The position numbers were made by a program, and so were the translations under genes. 36,507 nt of DNA from a virus. Location of the stretch: IMG/VR virus record IMGVR_UViG_3300036861_000187, positions 1-36,507 of that record; one strand, 5' to 3'. The notes below the pieces were generated by a model, which searched no databases, was not told the DNA's origin, and saw nothing but the letters and a program-made list of their open reading frames with translations. Numbering within the stretch: position 1 is the first letter of the stretch; every line of letters begins with the position of its first letter. This document shows, piece by piece, positions 29,455 to 36,507 of this stretch.

Positions 29455-30675
29455 TTATCCAGCCAGGCGGCAAGCCAGCTCAGGATAGATGGTCTTCACA
29501 CCGTAAAGAATGTCAATCCTTGTCGGAATGTCATCCGTTGCGATTCGATACTGACGAACTAACCGGAGGTTGATCCCCTTGTAGCTCTCACGAGCGGCAA
29601 AGTGAACGCCCTGGGGCAGTTCTAGAGGCACTGTCACGAGCGTGAAAGCATCTCTATGAAATCCTAGGTTCTGTACTGCAGTCTGACCAACTCCACCCAC
29701 GGCGGGGTTGAAGAGAGTTACAACAGCGTTGTCAGCAGGCAGGGCAGTAACGTTCTGCAATGCACCTGAAGCAAACATCGCGGGACTAATTGCAACATCC
29801 GTGAAAGCGCCACCAGCGGAAGCGGTGTTGTCGGCAGTGACCACGATCTGTCTCAGTACGCCAGTTGACTGACGAGACTGAGGGTTGACCGCGAACACTG
29901 ACGCGATTGTGAAGGTATCGCCTTTTTTCAGAGTAGCGTTAGCGTCTCCACCATCGATGCTGATGGTTGTTTCACCAGCGGCGTAGGTGTCATTCACCAG
30001 GGGCGTTGTGTTGTCCTGGGTTCCTGAAGTGTGCAGGCCTACGTTCTGATCCATGAAGATATCCAACCCGGCCACGCGACCAAGTTTCGCTTCCTCATAT
30101 TGATCGCCGATTGCACGATTGGGATTGAACAATGCTTTGAAAGCGTCCGTCAAAGAAACCTCCGCACCTGGGTCGATGACCAAAGTACGATTGGCATCTT
30201 TAGGGCAGGCTTCCTCATTCAGTCTTCGGTTAACGTTGGCAACCGAGAGGAAAGAGTTAGGCGTTGTTCCTGGAGTTCCGACCTGGTTATAAATGTCCTT
30301 GTAAAGCTGCCAAGTCGTTAAGTCAATCTTGTTAGCCAGAGCTGCCATCGCGGGGTGAATATATCGTTCGGAAAACTCTTCGATTGTGAGGGTCAAATCT
30401 TTCGTGGTGAAGTTGAAGTCCACGTGATCTTGCACGTTGACCACTACGGCCACTGAAGTTTCGGTTACGTCTTGGATATCAAGAGCGGCGCCAGTCGAAA
30501 CGGTAAACCGGTTAGGCTTACGAACGTTGATTGTGTCGCCACGTTTGAAAGTTGTGTTTGGATTTTTCTGATTCTCGTAAGCGCGATTGACTTTCTTCGC
30601 CATCACGAGTTGGTTCTCCAAAATCATCAGCGATTCTTTGGTGATGATGTTCGGAGTTAATAGAGTATTTGGCAT
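29455..30675 (-). CDS. Major capsid protein, P22 coat (gp5) family
   Basis: 406 aa, typical length. N-terminal MPNTLLTPNIITKESLMILE, then DTINVRKPNRFTVSTG, DVTETSVAVVVNVQDHVDFN and LTIEEFSERYIHPAMAALAN match P22-type coat proteins with HK97 fold. VAGLDIFMDQNVG and the C-terminal DDIPTRIDILYGVKTIYPEL also fit. Strong AAAGGA sites precede the ATG. The order scaffold-coat with a terminator after coat matches a head operon. Confidence 0.92.
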   Translation of the reverse strand: MPNTLLTPNIITKESLMILENQLVMAKKVNRAYENQKNPNTTFKRGDTINVRKPNRFTVSTGAALDIQDVTETSVAVVVNVQDHVDFNFTTKDLTLTIEEFSERYIHPAMAALANKIDLTTWQLYKDIYNQVGTPGTTPNSFLSVANVNRRLNEEACPKDANRTLVIDPGAEVSLTDAFKALFNPNRAIGDQYEEAKLGRVAGLDIFMDQNVGLHTSGTQDNTTPLVNDTYAAGETTISIDGGDANATLKKGDTFTIASVFAVNPQSRQSTGVLRQIVVTADNTASAGGAFTDVAISPAMFASGALQNVTALPADNAVVTLFNPAVGGVGQTAVQNLGFHRDAFTLVTVPLELPQGVHFAARESYKGINLRLVRQYRIATDDIPTRIDILYGVKTIYPELACRLAG

Positions 30676-30771
30676 TTCCTTTGTCCTTTACTGTTAAATT
30701 TGGTGCCGAGGACAAAGCGAAACTCGCAAAGGGAAGGGAGGTTAACCTTTGGTCTTGGATTCGTCTTCGTC

Positions 30772-31716
30772 CTATCGGCGTTGAGATTGTTTCTTTCGAT
30801 GAGCAGCAAATTCCTCCATAGTCATCGAATTAAGATCTTTTTTAACAGTCTCACGTCCTCCGGCTGTCCTCACTGGTGCAGGTGCCTGAGATACGGTGCG
30901 CCGAGACAAAGGCGAATTTTGCGCAACATTGGCCGGTTGCTTCGGTAGGCTAGGCCTTATCTGCCCGCCCTGGATTGCATCCTCAAGCCGCATAATTTCT
31001 CTTGCTTGAGCGCGAGGCGATAAGTTCGCAATCCTTTGCGCCTCATTCAAATTCCCTGAAAGATATTGTACCATAGGAACGAACTGTTCTGATTCAAACA
31101 TGGAATGGTAGGCCTCATGAGCCGGGGTAAAAACTTTAGCCAGCTTGTCAGCTTTAAGCCCAAAGGATGGGTCCGCATCTACTCCTTCCTGCATCCTGAC
31201 CATCTGGAAATTAAAATCTCCTTGATCGATTGACTTCCGTGATTCTTCAAGTTCCTCTTGCTTCGCGGCAACCTTTTCCTGACGAGCGGCCCATTTGGAG
31301 ACAGCCTTGACATATTGAGAGTAGTCGTCGAAATCCTCTTGGTTCGGCTCCTTGTCTCCAGCGACAACCTGTCGGAGGCGCTCTAATTCTGCTTCAGCAC
31401 TCGCGGCCCGGCGTTCAGCTTCCCTCCGATTTCTGGTGAGTTCATCGATTCGCGTTTGAACCGGAGTCTGCTTTACTGGTGCTTCCTCGTCCTCGCCCTT
31501 CAATTCCTCTGCGATTAGTTCCATCAACTGTTCTTCAGTCAATGAATCATAATCAATATCGTCTTCGGGCTCGGTTGGATTCTCTTTCTCCTGCTCAGCC
31601 AAATCGTCTTTCAATTCAGCAAGCGCCGGGTCCTCTTCCAATTGCGTGCCAGGTTTTATAATTTCAGGTTCTACTGTCGGTTCTAACGGTAATTCTAATT
31701 GTTCTTCGAGTTCCAT
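30772..31716 (-). CDS. Scaffolding protein
   Basis: 314 aa, very rich in Glu, Gln, Lys and Arg with long predicted coiled coil (RRAASAEAELERLRQVVAGD, KWAARQEKVAAKQEELEES) and an acidic N-terminus. The basic C-terminus (EFAAHRKKQSQRR) fits the coat-binding helix of P22-type scaffolds. It sits between portal and coat, the usual scaffold slot. GGGAG precedes the ATG. Confidence 0.85.
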   Translation of the reverse strand: MELEEQLELPLEPTVEPEIIKPGTQLEEDPALAELKDDLAEQEKENPTEPEDDIDYDSLTEEQLMELIAEELKGEDEEAPVKQTPVQTRIDELTRNRREAERRAASAEAELERLRQVVAGDKEPNQEDFDDYSQYVKAVSKWAARQEKVAAKQEELEESRKSIDQGDFNFQMVRMQEGVDADPSFGLKADKLAKVFTPAHEAYHSMFESEQFVPMVQYLSGNLNEAQRIANLSPRAQAREIMRLEDAIQGGQIRPSLPKQPANVAQNSPLSRRTVSQAPAPVRTAGGRETVKKDLNSMTMEEFAAHRKKQSQRR

Positions 31717-31738
31717 TTGTTTTCTCCCTTTTTTGTTT

Positions 31739-33562
31739 TTAAGCTATCGGCGGCCCCGATTGTGTAATCGGTGCGCCACCTGGAATTATTGGCCCTGGCC
31801 CTGCGGGCATCGGTCCTGCAGGTCCGGGTGCTCCTGCTTGCGACTGCATTCCGGCAGCTTGGGCTAATCTACCGGCCACTTCATCCGCGTCCGGCCAATC
31901 CATGTTCTTAGCAATCAAGTCACCCAAGAGCGGCGCGGCGGCAGGGTAGATTCGGACAAACTCAAGCATGCTGTTCGCAGTCTCAATCCGCTTTGTTGTG
32001 TAGCTCGGTCCGGTGCTGATGCGAACGTCATATCGGCCCACAGTCAAGTCGTAAAGATGATTCACACCTTCTACGTTGATAAGCTGGTTAATTGGGACCA
32101 TCGATATTTCATCATCGTCCCCAACAATACGCACTATGCGGGCTGTGTCGTAAACTTCAGGAATCATACTAAGTATTACAACGCCCGTGAATTCGATAGC
32201 AGATACCCAATTGTCTATGTAGACATAACTTCCAGTGTCGCCCTCTCGTTGCCTGGCTAGGATCGCCCGGCCTGAAGTCTCATTCGATTCTTGACCAAGG
32301 GCTGGCTTATAGATTCCGGTCGTATCGTTCAGACCATTCTGGGCAATCTGCAAAAGAACGGGATACGCAGGCGAGAGTTGAGGCGGGCTCTCTCGGCGGG
32401 GGCTTGCGCCTGGGGCGGCAGGATCAGGGCGGAATTTAAGGTAAGGGTAATTTGCAGAACCTGCGTTGTCCCATTCATTTTGAAAACCTTCAATCATCTC
32501 AGGAGTCACTAGCCACGGGGCTTTCGGGGCCAGTGCGACTTGTTCGGTTGCCATCGTCAGCCAATAGTTCCAAAATCGCTGAGGATCTTTCATGAAGCGA
32601 ACGATGCCATGGCGGTAAGACATGCCTTCCAGGTTGATGACTTCACCATTGACTGGGATGATCGGGATGTACTTGCCAGGGATTTTCGTCTTCTCAATAA
32701 TTTCATAGCCCGTGATTTTGTAGCAGTAGACTTCAAACGCCTCCACTTCACGCGATTTCACCAGGGTTGCTCCAACTGGCTCCGGCTCTTCTTCCTTGAG
32801 AACTATGTCAGCCTTTTCACCGTCAACTGTGGGATAGCTCCAATGGTTCAGCGTATACTTTTTAGGCTCTTTCTTGTAGTAGTTTGCCACAGCGACCGCG
32901 TCATCAGAGAACCATTCCATGTCCTTATTGGCGTCATTCACAGCGTCTAGGGCGTCTTTTTGTGGCTTCACTTTATTGCCGTAGAGCTGCTTGTAAACAT
33001 CTTTGTTGATCCACTCGCGAACCATCGCCCACATTGCATCCTCGCGGGTCGGCTTCTTAGAAAGCGGATCGAAATAGACTGAGAGCGGGTTGTGTATCGG
33101 CTCGATCACAATGTCCTGATCAAAAGATTCGTCATCAACGTACCGAGTCGTCACCTGCCAATAGCCTTGCCCGGTGAGAGTCGATTGCTCCAAGCCTTCG
33201 ATATATGTAGCATCGGCCTTCGAGTTGTACTCAATGTGCCGTGTAATGCCTTTAATTACTCGCGCCGTCAGCTTGTCGGATTTCGAGTCCACTGGATGAA
33301 CGTCAATAGCGGGCTTATTCTGGCGAGCGTCGCCTGTGATCTGGCGAATGAACTTCGGAATGAGATTAAAAGTTAGAGAGGGCTGGCCTGCTACTTCCCG
33401 ATCCCGGAGAATTTTTTCTGGCCACTGATCGCCGGTTCGGAACATCAGGTCTTCCTTAGCGTCCTCGCGCCAGCGGGCTTCAGCGGTTGCGGCTTCCTGC
33501 AAATGGCGCCGGGCTTCAGCCGGAATATCTTCGTCTAAGTCTTCTCTAACAAAATCGTCCAT
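31739..33562 (-). CDS. Portal protein, P22 type
   Basis: 607 aa. P22-portal features: RTGDQWPEKILRDREVAGQP near the N-terminus, LTFNLIPKFIRQITGDARQN, TGQGYWQVTTRYVDD, IHNPLSVYFDPLSKKPTRED, and GIYKPALGQESNETSGRAIL. A Pro/Gly/Ala-rich C-terminus (AGAPGPAGPMPAGPGPIIPG) replaces the long barrel helix of P22. It forms the dodecameric DNA gate. The ATG shares a base with the upstream stop (TAATG). Confidence 0.92.
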   Translation of the reverse strand: MDDFVREDLDEDIPAEARRHLQEAATAEARWREDAKEDLMFRTGDQWPEKILRDREVAGQPSLTFNLIPKFIRQITGDARQNKPAIDVHPVDSKSDKLTARVIKGITRHIEYNSKADATYIEGLEQSTLTGQGYWQVTTRYVDDESFDQDIVIEPIHNPLSVYFDPLSKKPTREDAMWAMVREWINKDVYKQLYGNKVKPQKDALDAVNDANKDMEWFSDDAVAVANYYKKEPKKYTLNHWSYPTVDGEKADIVLKEEEPEPVGATLVKSREVEAFEVYCYKITGYEIIEKTKIPGKYIPIIPVNGEVINLEGMSYRHGIVRFMKDPQRFWNYWLTMATEQVALAPKAPWLVTPEMIEGFQNEWDNAGSANYPYLKFRPDPAAPGASPRRESPPQLSPAYPVLLQIAQNGLNDTTGIYKPALGQESNETSGRAILARQREGDTGSYVYIDNWVSAIEFTGVVILSMIPEVYDTARIVRIVGDDDEISMVPINQLINVEGVNHLYDLTVGRYDVRISTGPSYTTKRIETANSMLEFVRIYPAAAPLLGDLIAKNMDWPDADEVAGRLAQAAGMQSQAGAPGPAGPMPAGPGPIIPGGAPITQSGPPIA

Positions 33563-33744
33563 TATTTACCTGCGAATCGTCGGGCAGTCTGTGCTAGAAC
33601 GGCGCGCTTTTTCAGCTTGGGATTCTTGCTGTGCGTAGCTTTCTCAAGAACGTTCGCGGGAATTTTACCTTTCACGCCCAGGCTCTTATGAAGCTGGCCC
33701 TTTGCATTTTTGAAAGCCTCTTGCATCCAATATTTCTTTTCCAT
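33562..33744 (-). CDS. Small basic phage protein upstream of portal (60 aa)
   Basis: MEKKYWMQEAFKNAKGQLHK followed by SLGVKGKIPANVLEKATHSK and RAVLAQTARRFAGK is a common pattern in small phage proteins next to head genes. Strongly basic; could help packaging or head assembly, but its function is not established. The stop overlaps the portal start. Confidence 0.7.
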   Translation of the reverse strand: MEKKYWMQEAFKNAKGQLHKSLGVKGKIPANVLEKATHSKNPKLKKRAVLAQTARRFAGK

Positions 33745-33765
33745 ATTTTCCTTCGCTCAAAGAAT

Positions 33766-33790
33766 CAGGACGAGTGATTAACTCGTCCTG
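33766..33790. repeat. Perfect 9-bp inverted repeat between terminase and portal units
   Basis: CAGGACGAG (33766-33774) and CTCGTCCTG (33782-33790) pair around a 7-base loop. In the leftward RNA it is followed by AUUCUUUG, too few Us for a strong terminator. It lies in the only sizeable gap (33745-33867) of the late block, so it may be a weak terminator, an RNA-processing hairpin or an operator. A palindrome TAGGAG-T-CTCCTA lies at 33840-33852 in the same gap. Confidence 0.65.
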
Positions 33791-33867
33791 GCCCTAACAT
33801 TGAAACGTTGATCCCTACAGGTAGACTTTTTCTTTGCGCTAGGAGTCTCCTATTCATTAGATTTTTA

Positions 33868-34026
33868 CTACTCTGCCTGCCTTACTGGGCTTACAATGGC
33901 AGGCAAAACTTTATCCAACCACATCAAAAACTCTTCATTACTCAGGAATTGCTTCGTGACATATTCGTCGATATTTATATCGTACATTCTCACGAAGTAA
34001 AGCCCGTTTTCCTTAAGAATTCTCAT
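33868..34026 (-). CDS. Hypothetical protein (52 aa)
   Basis: ATG at 34026 follows GAGAGG and overlaps the upstream stop by 14 bases; TAG at 33870-33868. The sequence is MRILKENGLYFVRMYDINID, then EYVTKQFLSNEEFLMWLDKV, with a hydrophobic/basic end. Unknown function. Its good ribosome site and junction make it a likely real gene. Confidence 0.62.
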   Translation of the reverse strand: MRILKENGLYFVRMYDINIDEYVTKQFLSNEEFLMWLDKVLPAIVSPVRQAE

Positions 34027-34327
34027 TGGTCCTCTCTTCAATGAATTTTAGAGCCTGCTCTCGAACCAAGCTCACTGCTTCCCGCGATACACGCTTCAGA
34101 GTCCCATATTCATTCATGACTTGATACATGGATCCATTCTGAAACTCAACAATCTCGCCCCCCATCGTATCGCATTTCTTACTGAAGACCACTTTGCCTT
34201 CCTTCACAACGTTCTTGAGCCTGCGATTCCCGGTTGTGAAAATTGCACTTGATATTCCTGAATCCTTGCCTGAAGCTGCCACCAGATATTTCTTCGATCC
34301 AATCGACTGTTTCATCGATGACTTCAT
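34013..34327 (-). CDS. Hypothetical protein (104 aa)
   Basis: ATG 34327 follows GGGGAGG; a TTG 15 bases further upstream is rejected. Basic N-terminus (MKSSMKQSIGSKKYLVAASG) and a helical C-terminus (REAVSLVREQALKFIEERT). FTTGNRRLKNVVKEGKVVFS suggests a small beta region. It lies between large terminase and portal. No family recognised. Confidence 0.62.
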   Translation of the reverse strand: MKSSMKQSIGSKKYLVAASGKDSGISSAIFTTGNRRLKNVVKEGKVVFSKKCDTMGGEIVEFQNGSMYQVMNEYGTLKRVSREAVSLVREQALKFIEERTNENS

Positions 34328-34363
34328 TGTCTGCCTCCCCAAGTGCCATACAGAACAATCTTA

Positions 34364-34597
34364 TCACGGAATCCTCTTGGTTGTTTTAGCTGTGTGTACG
34401 GAAAGCGCGGCCATCGTTGCCGCAACCTCGTCGTTTGTTAAGTAAATCACTTGGTCTTCGGCCCCAGGCTTATAAAATCTTAGGTAGTGTTTATCGACTG
34501 AAGGAAGACCAAGCTTCTTAGGGTTGCAACTCCCACATTGGATAAGGACTCCATTTCCTGAGAACTTGAATTCGAAACTAAGTTTATGATACTTCAT
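34364..34597 (-). CDS. Hypothetical protein after terminase (77 aa)
   Basis: ATG at 34597 overlaps the terminase TGA (ATGA) with AGGAGG upstream; GTG 34606 is an alternative. MKYHKLSFEFKFSGNGVLIQ then CGSCNPKKLG: one CxxC, not a complete zinc site. The C-terminus is Ala/Thr-rich. Unknown role. Confidence 0.62.
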   Translation of the reverse strand: MKYHKLSFEFKFSGNGVLIQCGSCNPKKLGLPSVDKHYLRFYKPGAEDQVIYLTNDEVAATMAALSVHTAKTTKRIP

Positions 34598-35967
34598 CTC
34601 ATCCACCCTCCTGAACCACTAGATTCCCTCATTCGTCGGGGTGCTGTTGGCCCCTTCTCTTTATATCCTACCGCAAAATAGCGGAATGAATCCGCACCAT
34701 GAGACGACCAATCGTGAAATGGATGACTCTGGAAAACTTTCTTCTTCTCATCCCACTGTTTGTGATAAGACTTAAGGGCCAGGACGCCCCGCTTACATTT
34801 TTCTTTGTCGAACCAGCAGAGAGGAAGAACGCCCCTGACCTGCGCGATTCCATCATCGACTTCTAAGGTTGAGACAACCTCGGTAGGTTTCAAGTTCAAC
34901 TCTTTGATGACTTCGAGCCTCGACTTGCCAGTACCCAATTCGCGAACTTCGATATCGTGAGGGAAATAGTGTCTGCCGTAAACGTAGGGTTTTTTCTGGA
35001 GTTGTGAAGCATAAAAGTCCAACCCCTTGCCGTTTTCCTCAAGATAATCGATGAACCTGTATTCGGTTCTGAGTACTTGTAAAAACCATATGGTAGTTGA
35101 ATCATCCATTCCCAAGTCCCAGAAGGTGTAGACCGGCAGTCGTGGATCGTAGTTGACTGTGGTGATGTGGCCGGCGGCCTCCAGTTGTTCCATGAGTTTT
35201 CCATAGTAGCTCCCTTGTGTCGCCCCTTGAAAGGAGCAGTAATATTCCTGACGTGCGAGTTCCTCGTCCATTCCTTCGGCAATCTCAGTCAGATATTCTT
35301 CAAGTGTAATCACAGACTCTCCGTTCTCTTGTTTAGTATCTTCGATAGTCAAGAGTTGAGTGAACCATTCCGGGTTCGCCTTCGCCATTTCCCAAAGATC
35401 TTTCCCATGGTTCGGTCCTCGTGGCGTATAGCCAAACCATGCGAAGCCTTTATTCTCGCGCAGGATTGGCCGAACATAATTCCAAGCGTTCGGATCCTGC
35501 AGCGCATACTCAGACCAAGCAGTTCCAATAGGGTTAGTTCCGACTATCGAATCGTAGTTATCTGTCCCGATGATTTGAATGAAACTGTCGTTCTTCAACG
35601 TCAATTTCATTTTACTATTGTTGCGGTCTTTCTCCCATGGCGCCGCATGATCCAAAACAGAGAAGCCATCCCGGTCGATTCCATCCCAAAGAATCTTTTG
35701 GCCTTGTGCGTAAGTCGGAAAGAAGTAGTAGTATGCCCCTTTTTGCTTCCGAGCTTTCTCAATCATCGCATTGAAGAACGTTTTATCTTTTCCCGCTCTT
35801 CTATGCCAGACGAGCACGGCGCGGTTGTACCGCGTGATAGCGTCAATGAACGGAACTTGGTAAGCCCTCAGTTTGAACTTATGGAAGCGCTCGAAGCGGC
35901 CAGCGGCCAGGGCGCGAGCGGCGGCACGGGATTCAAGGGAGCCGACGGGGAAGTCTGCAAGATTCAA
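34594..35967 (-). CDS. Terminase large subunit (TerL)
   Basis: ATPase-nuclease that cuts and packages the genome; 457 aa from the TTG at 35967. Walker A WHRRAGKD (54-61), Walker B with catalytic E in AWSEYAL (E153), and an RNase H-type nuclease with FWDLG (D284), PHD (D338) and HGADSFRY (D426). The TTG overlaps the upstream stop (TTGA) after GGGTGA; starts at 36072 (GTG) or 36063 (ATG) would overlap the upstream gene by about 100 bases and lack ribosome sites. The TTGA junction is also used by the DUF5675 gene. Packaging strategy (headful, by analogy with P22) is inferred. Confidence 0.92.
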   Translation of the reverse strand: MNLADFPVGSLESRAAARALAAGRFERFHKFKLRAYQVPFIDAITRYNRAVLVWHRRAGKDKTFFNAMIEKARKQKGAYYYFFPTYAQGQKILWDGIDRDGFSVLDHAAPWEKDRNNSKMKLTLKNDSFIQIIGTDNYDSIVGTNPIGTAWSEYALQDPNAWNYVRPILRENKGFAWFGYTPRGPNHGKDLWEMAKANPEWFTQLLTIEDTKQENGESVITLEEYLTEIAEGMDEELARQEYYCSFQGATQGSYYGKLMEQLEAAGHITTVNYDPRLPVYTFWDLGMDDSTTIWFLQVLRTEYRFIDYLEENGKGLDFYASQLQKKPYVYGRHYFPHDIEVRELGTGKSRLEVIKELNLKPTEVVSTLEVDDGIAQVRGVLPLCWFDKEKCKRGVLALKSYHKQWDEKKKVFQSHPFHDWSSHGADSFRYFAVGYKEKGPTAPRRMRESSGSGGWMR

Positions 35968-36137
35968 GTCTTCACCCGATGATCTTGTGGACAAACCCAA
36001 TACATCCCAATCTTGTGACCGCGATCGTTGCAGCATAACGTCGCGACGGCTGGAGACTGGCATTGGGCGCACAGCTTCACGTATTTGACTTTCACTTGTC
36101 CTCGGCTCGCTCTAGCAGTTTTAGATTCTTTGCTCAT
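35964..36137 (-). CDS. 57-aa zinc-ribbon protein between the terminase subunits
   Basis: ATG at 36137 overlaps the upstream TGA and TGA at 35966-35964 overlaps the TerL TTG. A CAQC pair (C23, C26), C35-C36 and C49 with H53 form a likely zinc site; the N-terminus is basic. No family recognised. Its place inside the terminase cluster suggests a packaging accessory or an HNH-less relic, but that is only context. Confidence 0.62.
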   Translation of the reverse strand: MSKESKTARASRGQVKVKYVKLCAQCQSPAVATLCCNDRGHKIGMYWVCPQDHRVKT

Positions 36138-36361
36138 TTCATTCTCTTGAGTTCTTCAAAAGCGATTTTTAAGTCTATGCTAGCTTGTGTGTAACCTGCG
36201 TTGTATCCACGGGTGAATTCAGAAGCAGAACGCACATAAAGCTGAGTCGGCGGCGGCAACTTCTTTTCCATCTCTTCTTGTAGCGATTTCACGCCATAGT
36301 TCTTTACGGCAGCGATTCTTTCTTCTTGGTCTTGGCATTCAGTACACTGGCATTTAATCAT
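36134..36361 (-). CDS. Hypothetical protein downstream of TerS (75 aa)
   Basis: ATG overlaps the TerS stop (ATGA). N-terminal KCQCTECQDQEER has three cysteines; the rest is helical with FTRGYNAGYTQASIDLKIAF. It could be a terminase accessory protein. No family recognised. Ends at an ATGA overlap with the next gene. Confidence 0.65.
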   Translation of the reverse strand: MIKCQCTECQDQEERIAAVKNYGVKSLQEEMEKKLPPPTQLYVRSASEFTRGYNAGYTQASIDLKIAFEELKRMK

Positions 36362-36507
36362 TTTGTTTCCTCCATTTTAAACCAAACTGGGAGTTCCCCA
36401 GTCTCGGCATACTTTAACAGTTCATCTTTCGTCATGCGCTCAAAGAGTTCATTCATGTTCGTAAGGTGAACTTGCTGCGGGTCCATTTTTCCCTTCTCGT
36501 TCAATTG
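36358..36507 (-). CDS. Terminase small subunit, C-terminal part (continues at bases 1-406)
   Basis: Encodes the last 50 residues of the TerS-like protein, ending ETGELPVWFKMEETK. Bases 36381-36507 duplicate 1-127; only 36358-36380 is new. GGAGG near the end (36370-36374 on the minus strand) also serves as ribosome site for the following 75-aa gene. Confidence 0.75.
   Translation of the reverse strand, partial: QLNEKGKMDPQQVHLTNMNELFERMTKDELLKYAETGELPVWFKMEETK
36381..36507. repeat. Direct terminal repeat of the contig (copy 2)
   Basis: Identical to bases 1-127 over all 127 positions; see copy 1. Removing one copy gives a 36,380-bp circle on which every gene is intact. Confidence 0.9.

Noticed and set aside
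33768-33860. 30-codon minus-strand frame spanning the hairpin upstream of portal
   Set aside because: No ribosome site, unremarkable product, and it exists only because of the inverted repeat.
35167-35982. 271-codon open frame opposite the terminase gene
   Set aside because: It is an antisense shadow of TerL, which has all catalytic motifs; no family resemblance or ribosome site.
1-36507. Prophage or temperate lifestyle (integrase, excisionase, CI/Cro, att sites)
   Set aside because: No such genes found on either strand of the closed circle.

Overview
The window is one complete genome of a tailed double-stranded DNA phage with a short, P22-like tail (podovirus). Bases 1-127 are repeated exactly at 36381-36507, so the contig closes into a circle of 36,380 bp. 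The P22 morphogenetic set is present in order: small terminase, large terminase, P22-type portal, scaffold, P22-fold coat protein, gp4-like adaptor, gp10-like tail hub, fibre-type proteins and a four-gene ejection cassette ending in a very large protein. I see no integrase, excisionase, CI-like repressor, attachment site, tRNA gene or CRISPR array, which suggests a lytic phage. The host cannot be named. P22-type tails imply a Gram-negative bacterium, and Shine-Dalgarno motifs (GGAGG, AAGGAG) are strong throughout.

Layout. One divergent control region (2748-3043) separates two transcription directions. Rightwards (3044 to about 12936) lies an early block of about 27 tightly packed genes. It starts with a dozen tiny proteins of unknown function, several of them zinc-finger types. 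It continues with an SNF2-like helicase, a possible ssDNA-binding protein, a dATP/dGTP diphosphohydrolase-like protein, a nucleoside deoxyribosyltransferase-like protein, a family A DNA polymerase with proofreading domain, a LAGLIDADG homing endonuclease, a VRR-NUC nuclease and a calcineurin-type phosphoesterase. Leftwards (2747 down to 1, then round the circle from 36507 to 12933) come a basic protein, a membrane peptide, a primase-polymerase/helicase fusion, an iteron-like repeat cluster (662-852, candidate origin), a 56-aa protein, and then all packaging, head, tail, ejection and putative lysis genes. The two directions converge at 12933-12936, where the stop codons overlap.

How it works together. 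The PrimPol-helicase, PolA polymerase, SNF2 helicase, VRR-NUC nuclease and phosphoesterase form a largely self-sufficient replication and recombination set. The two nucleotide enzymes just upstream of the polymerase probably shape the dNTP pool. Nearly all genes overlap by 1-14 bp (ATGA, TAATG, TTGA junctions), which points to translational coupling. Several genes too short for ordinary ORF cut-offs are described here (24-57 aa).

Most notable: the early mRNA leader (about 2903-3043), in which a helix that hides the ribosome binding site competes with a long-range helix; the 662-852 repeats; a 10-fold 16-17-residue repeat in a tail protein; an ejection protein that carries a HExxH peptidase motif and a HhH-glycosylase-like segment; and a homing endonuclease whose ribosome binding site and first 28 codons lie inside the polymerase gene.
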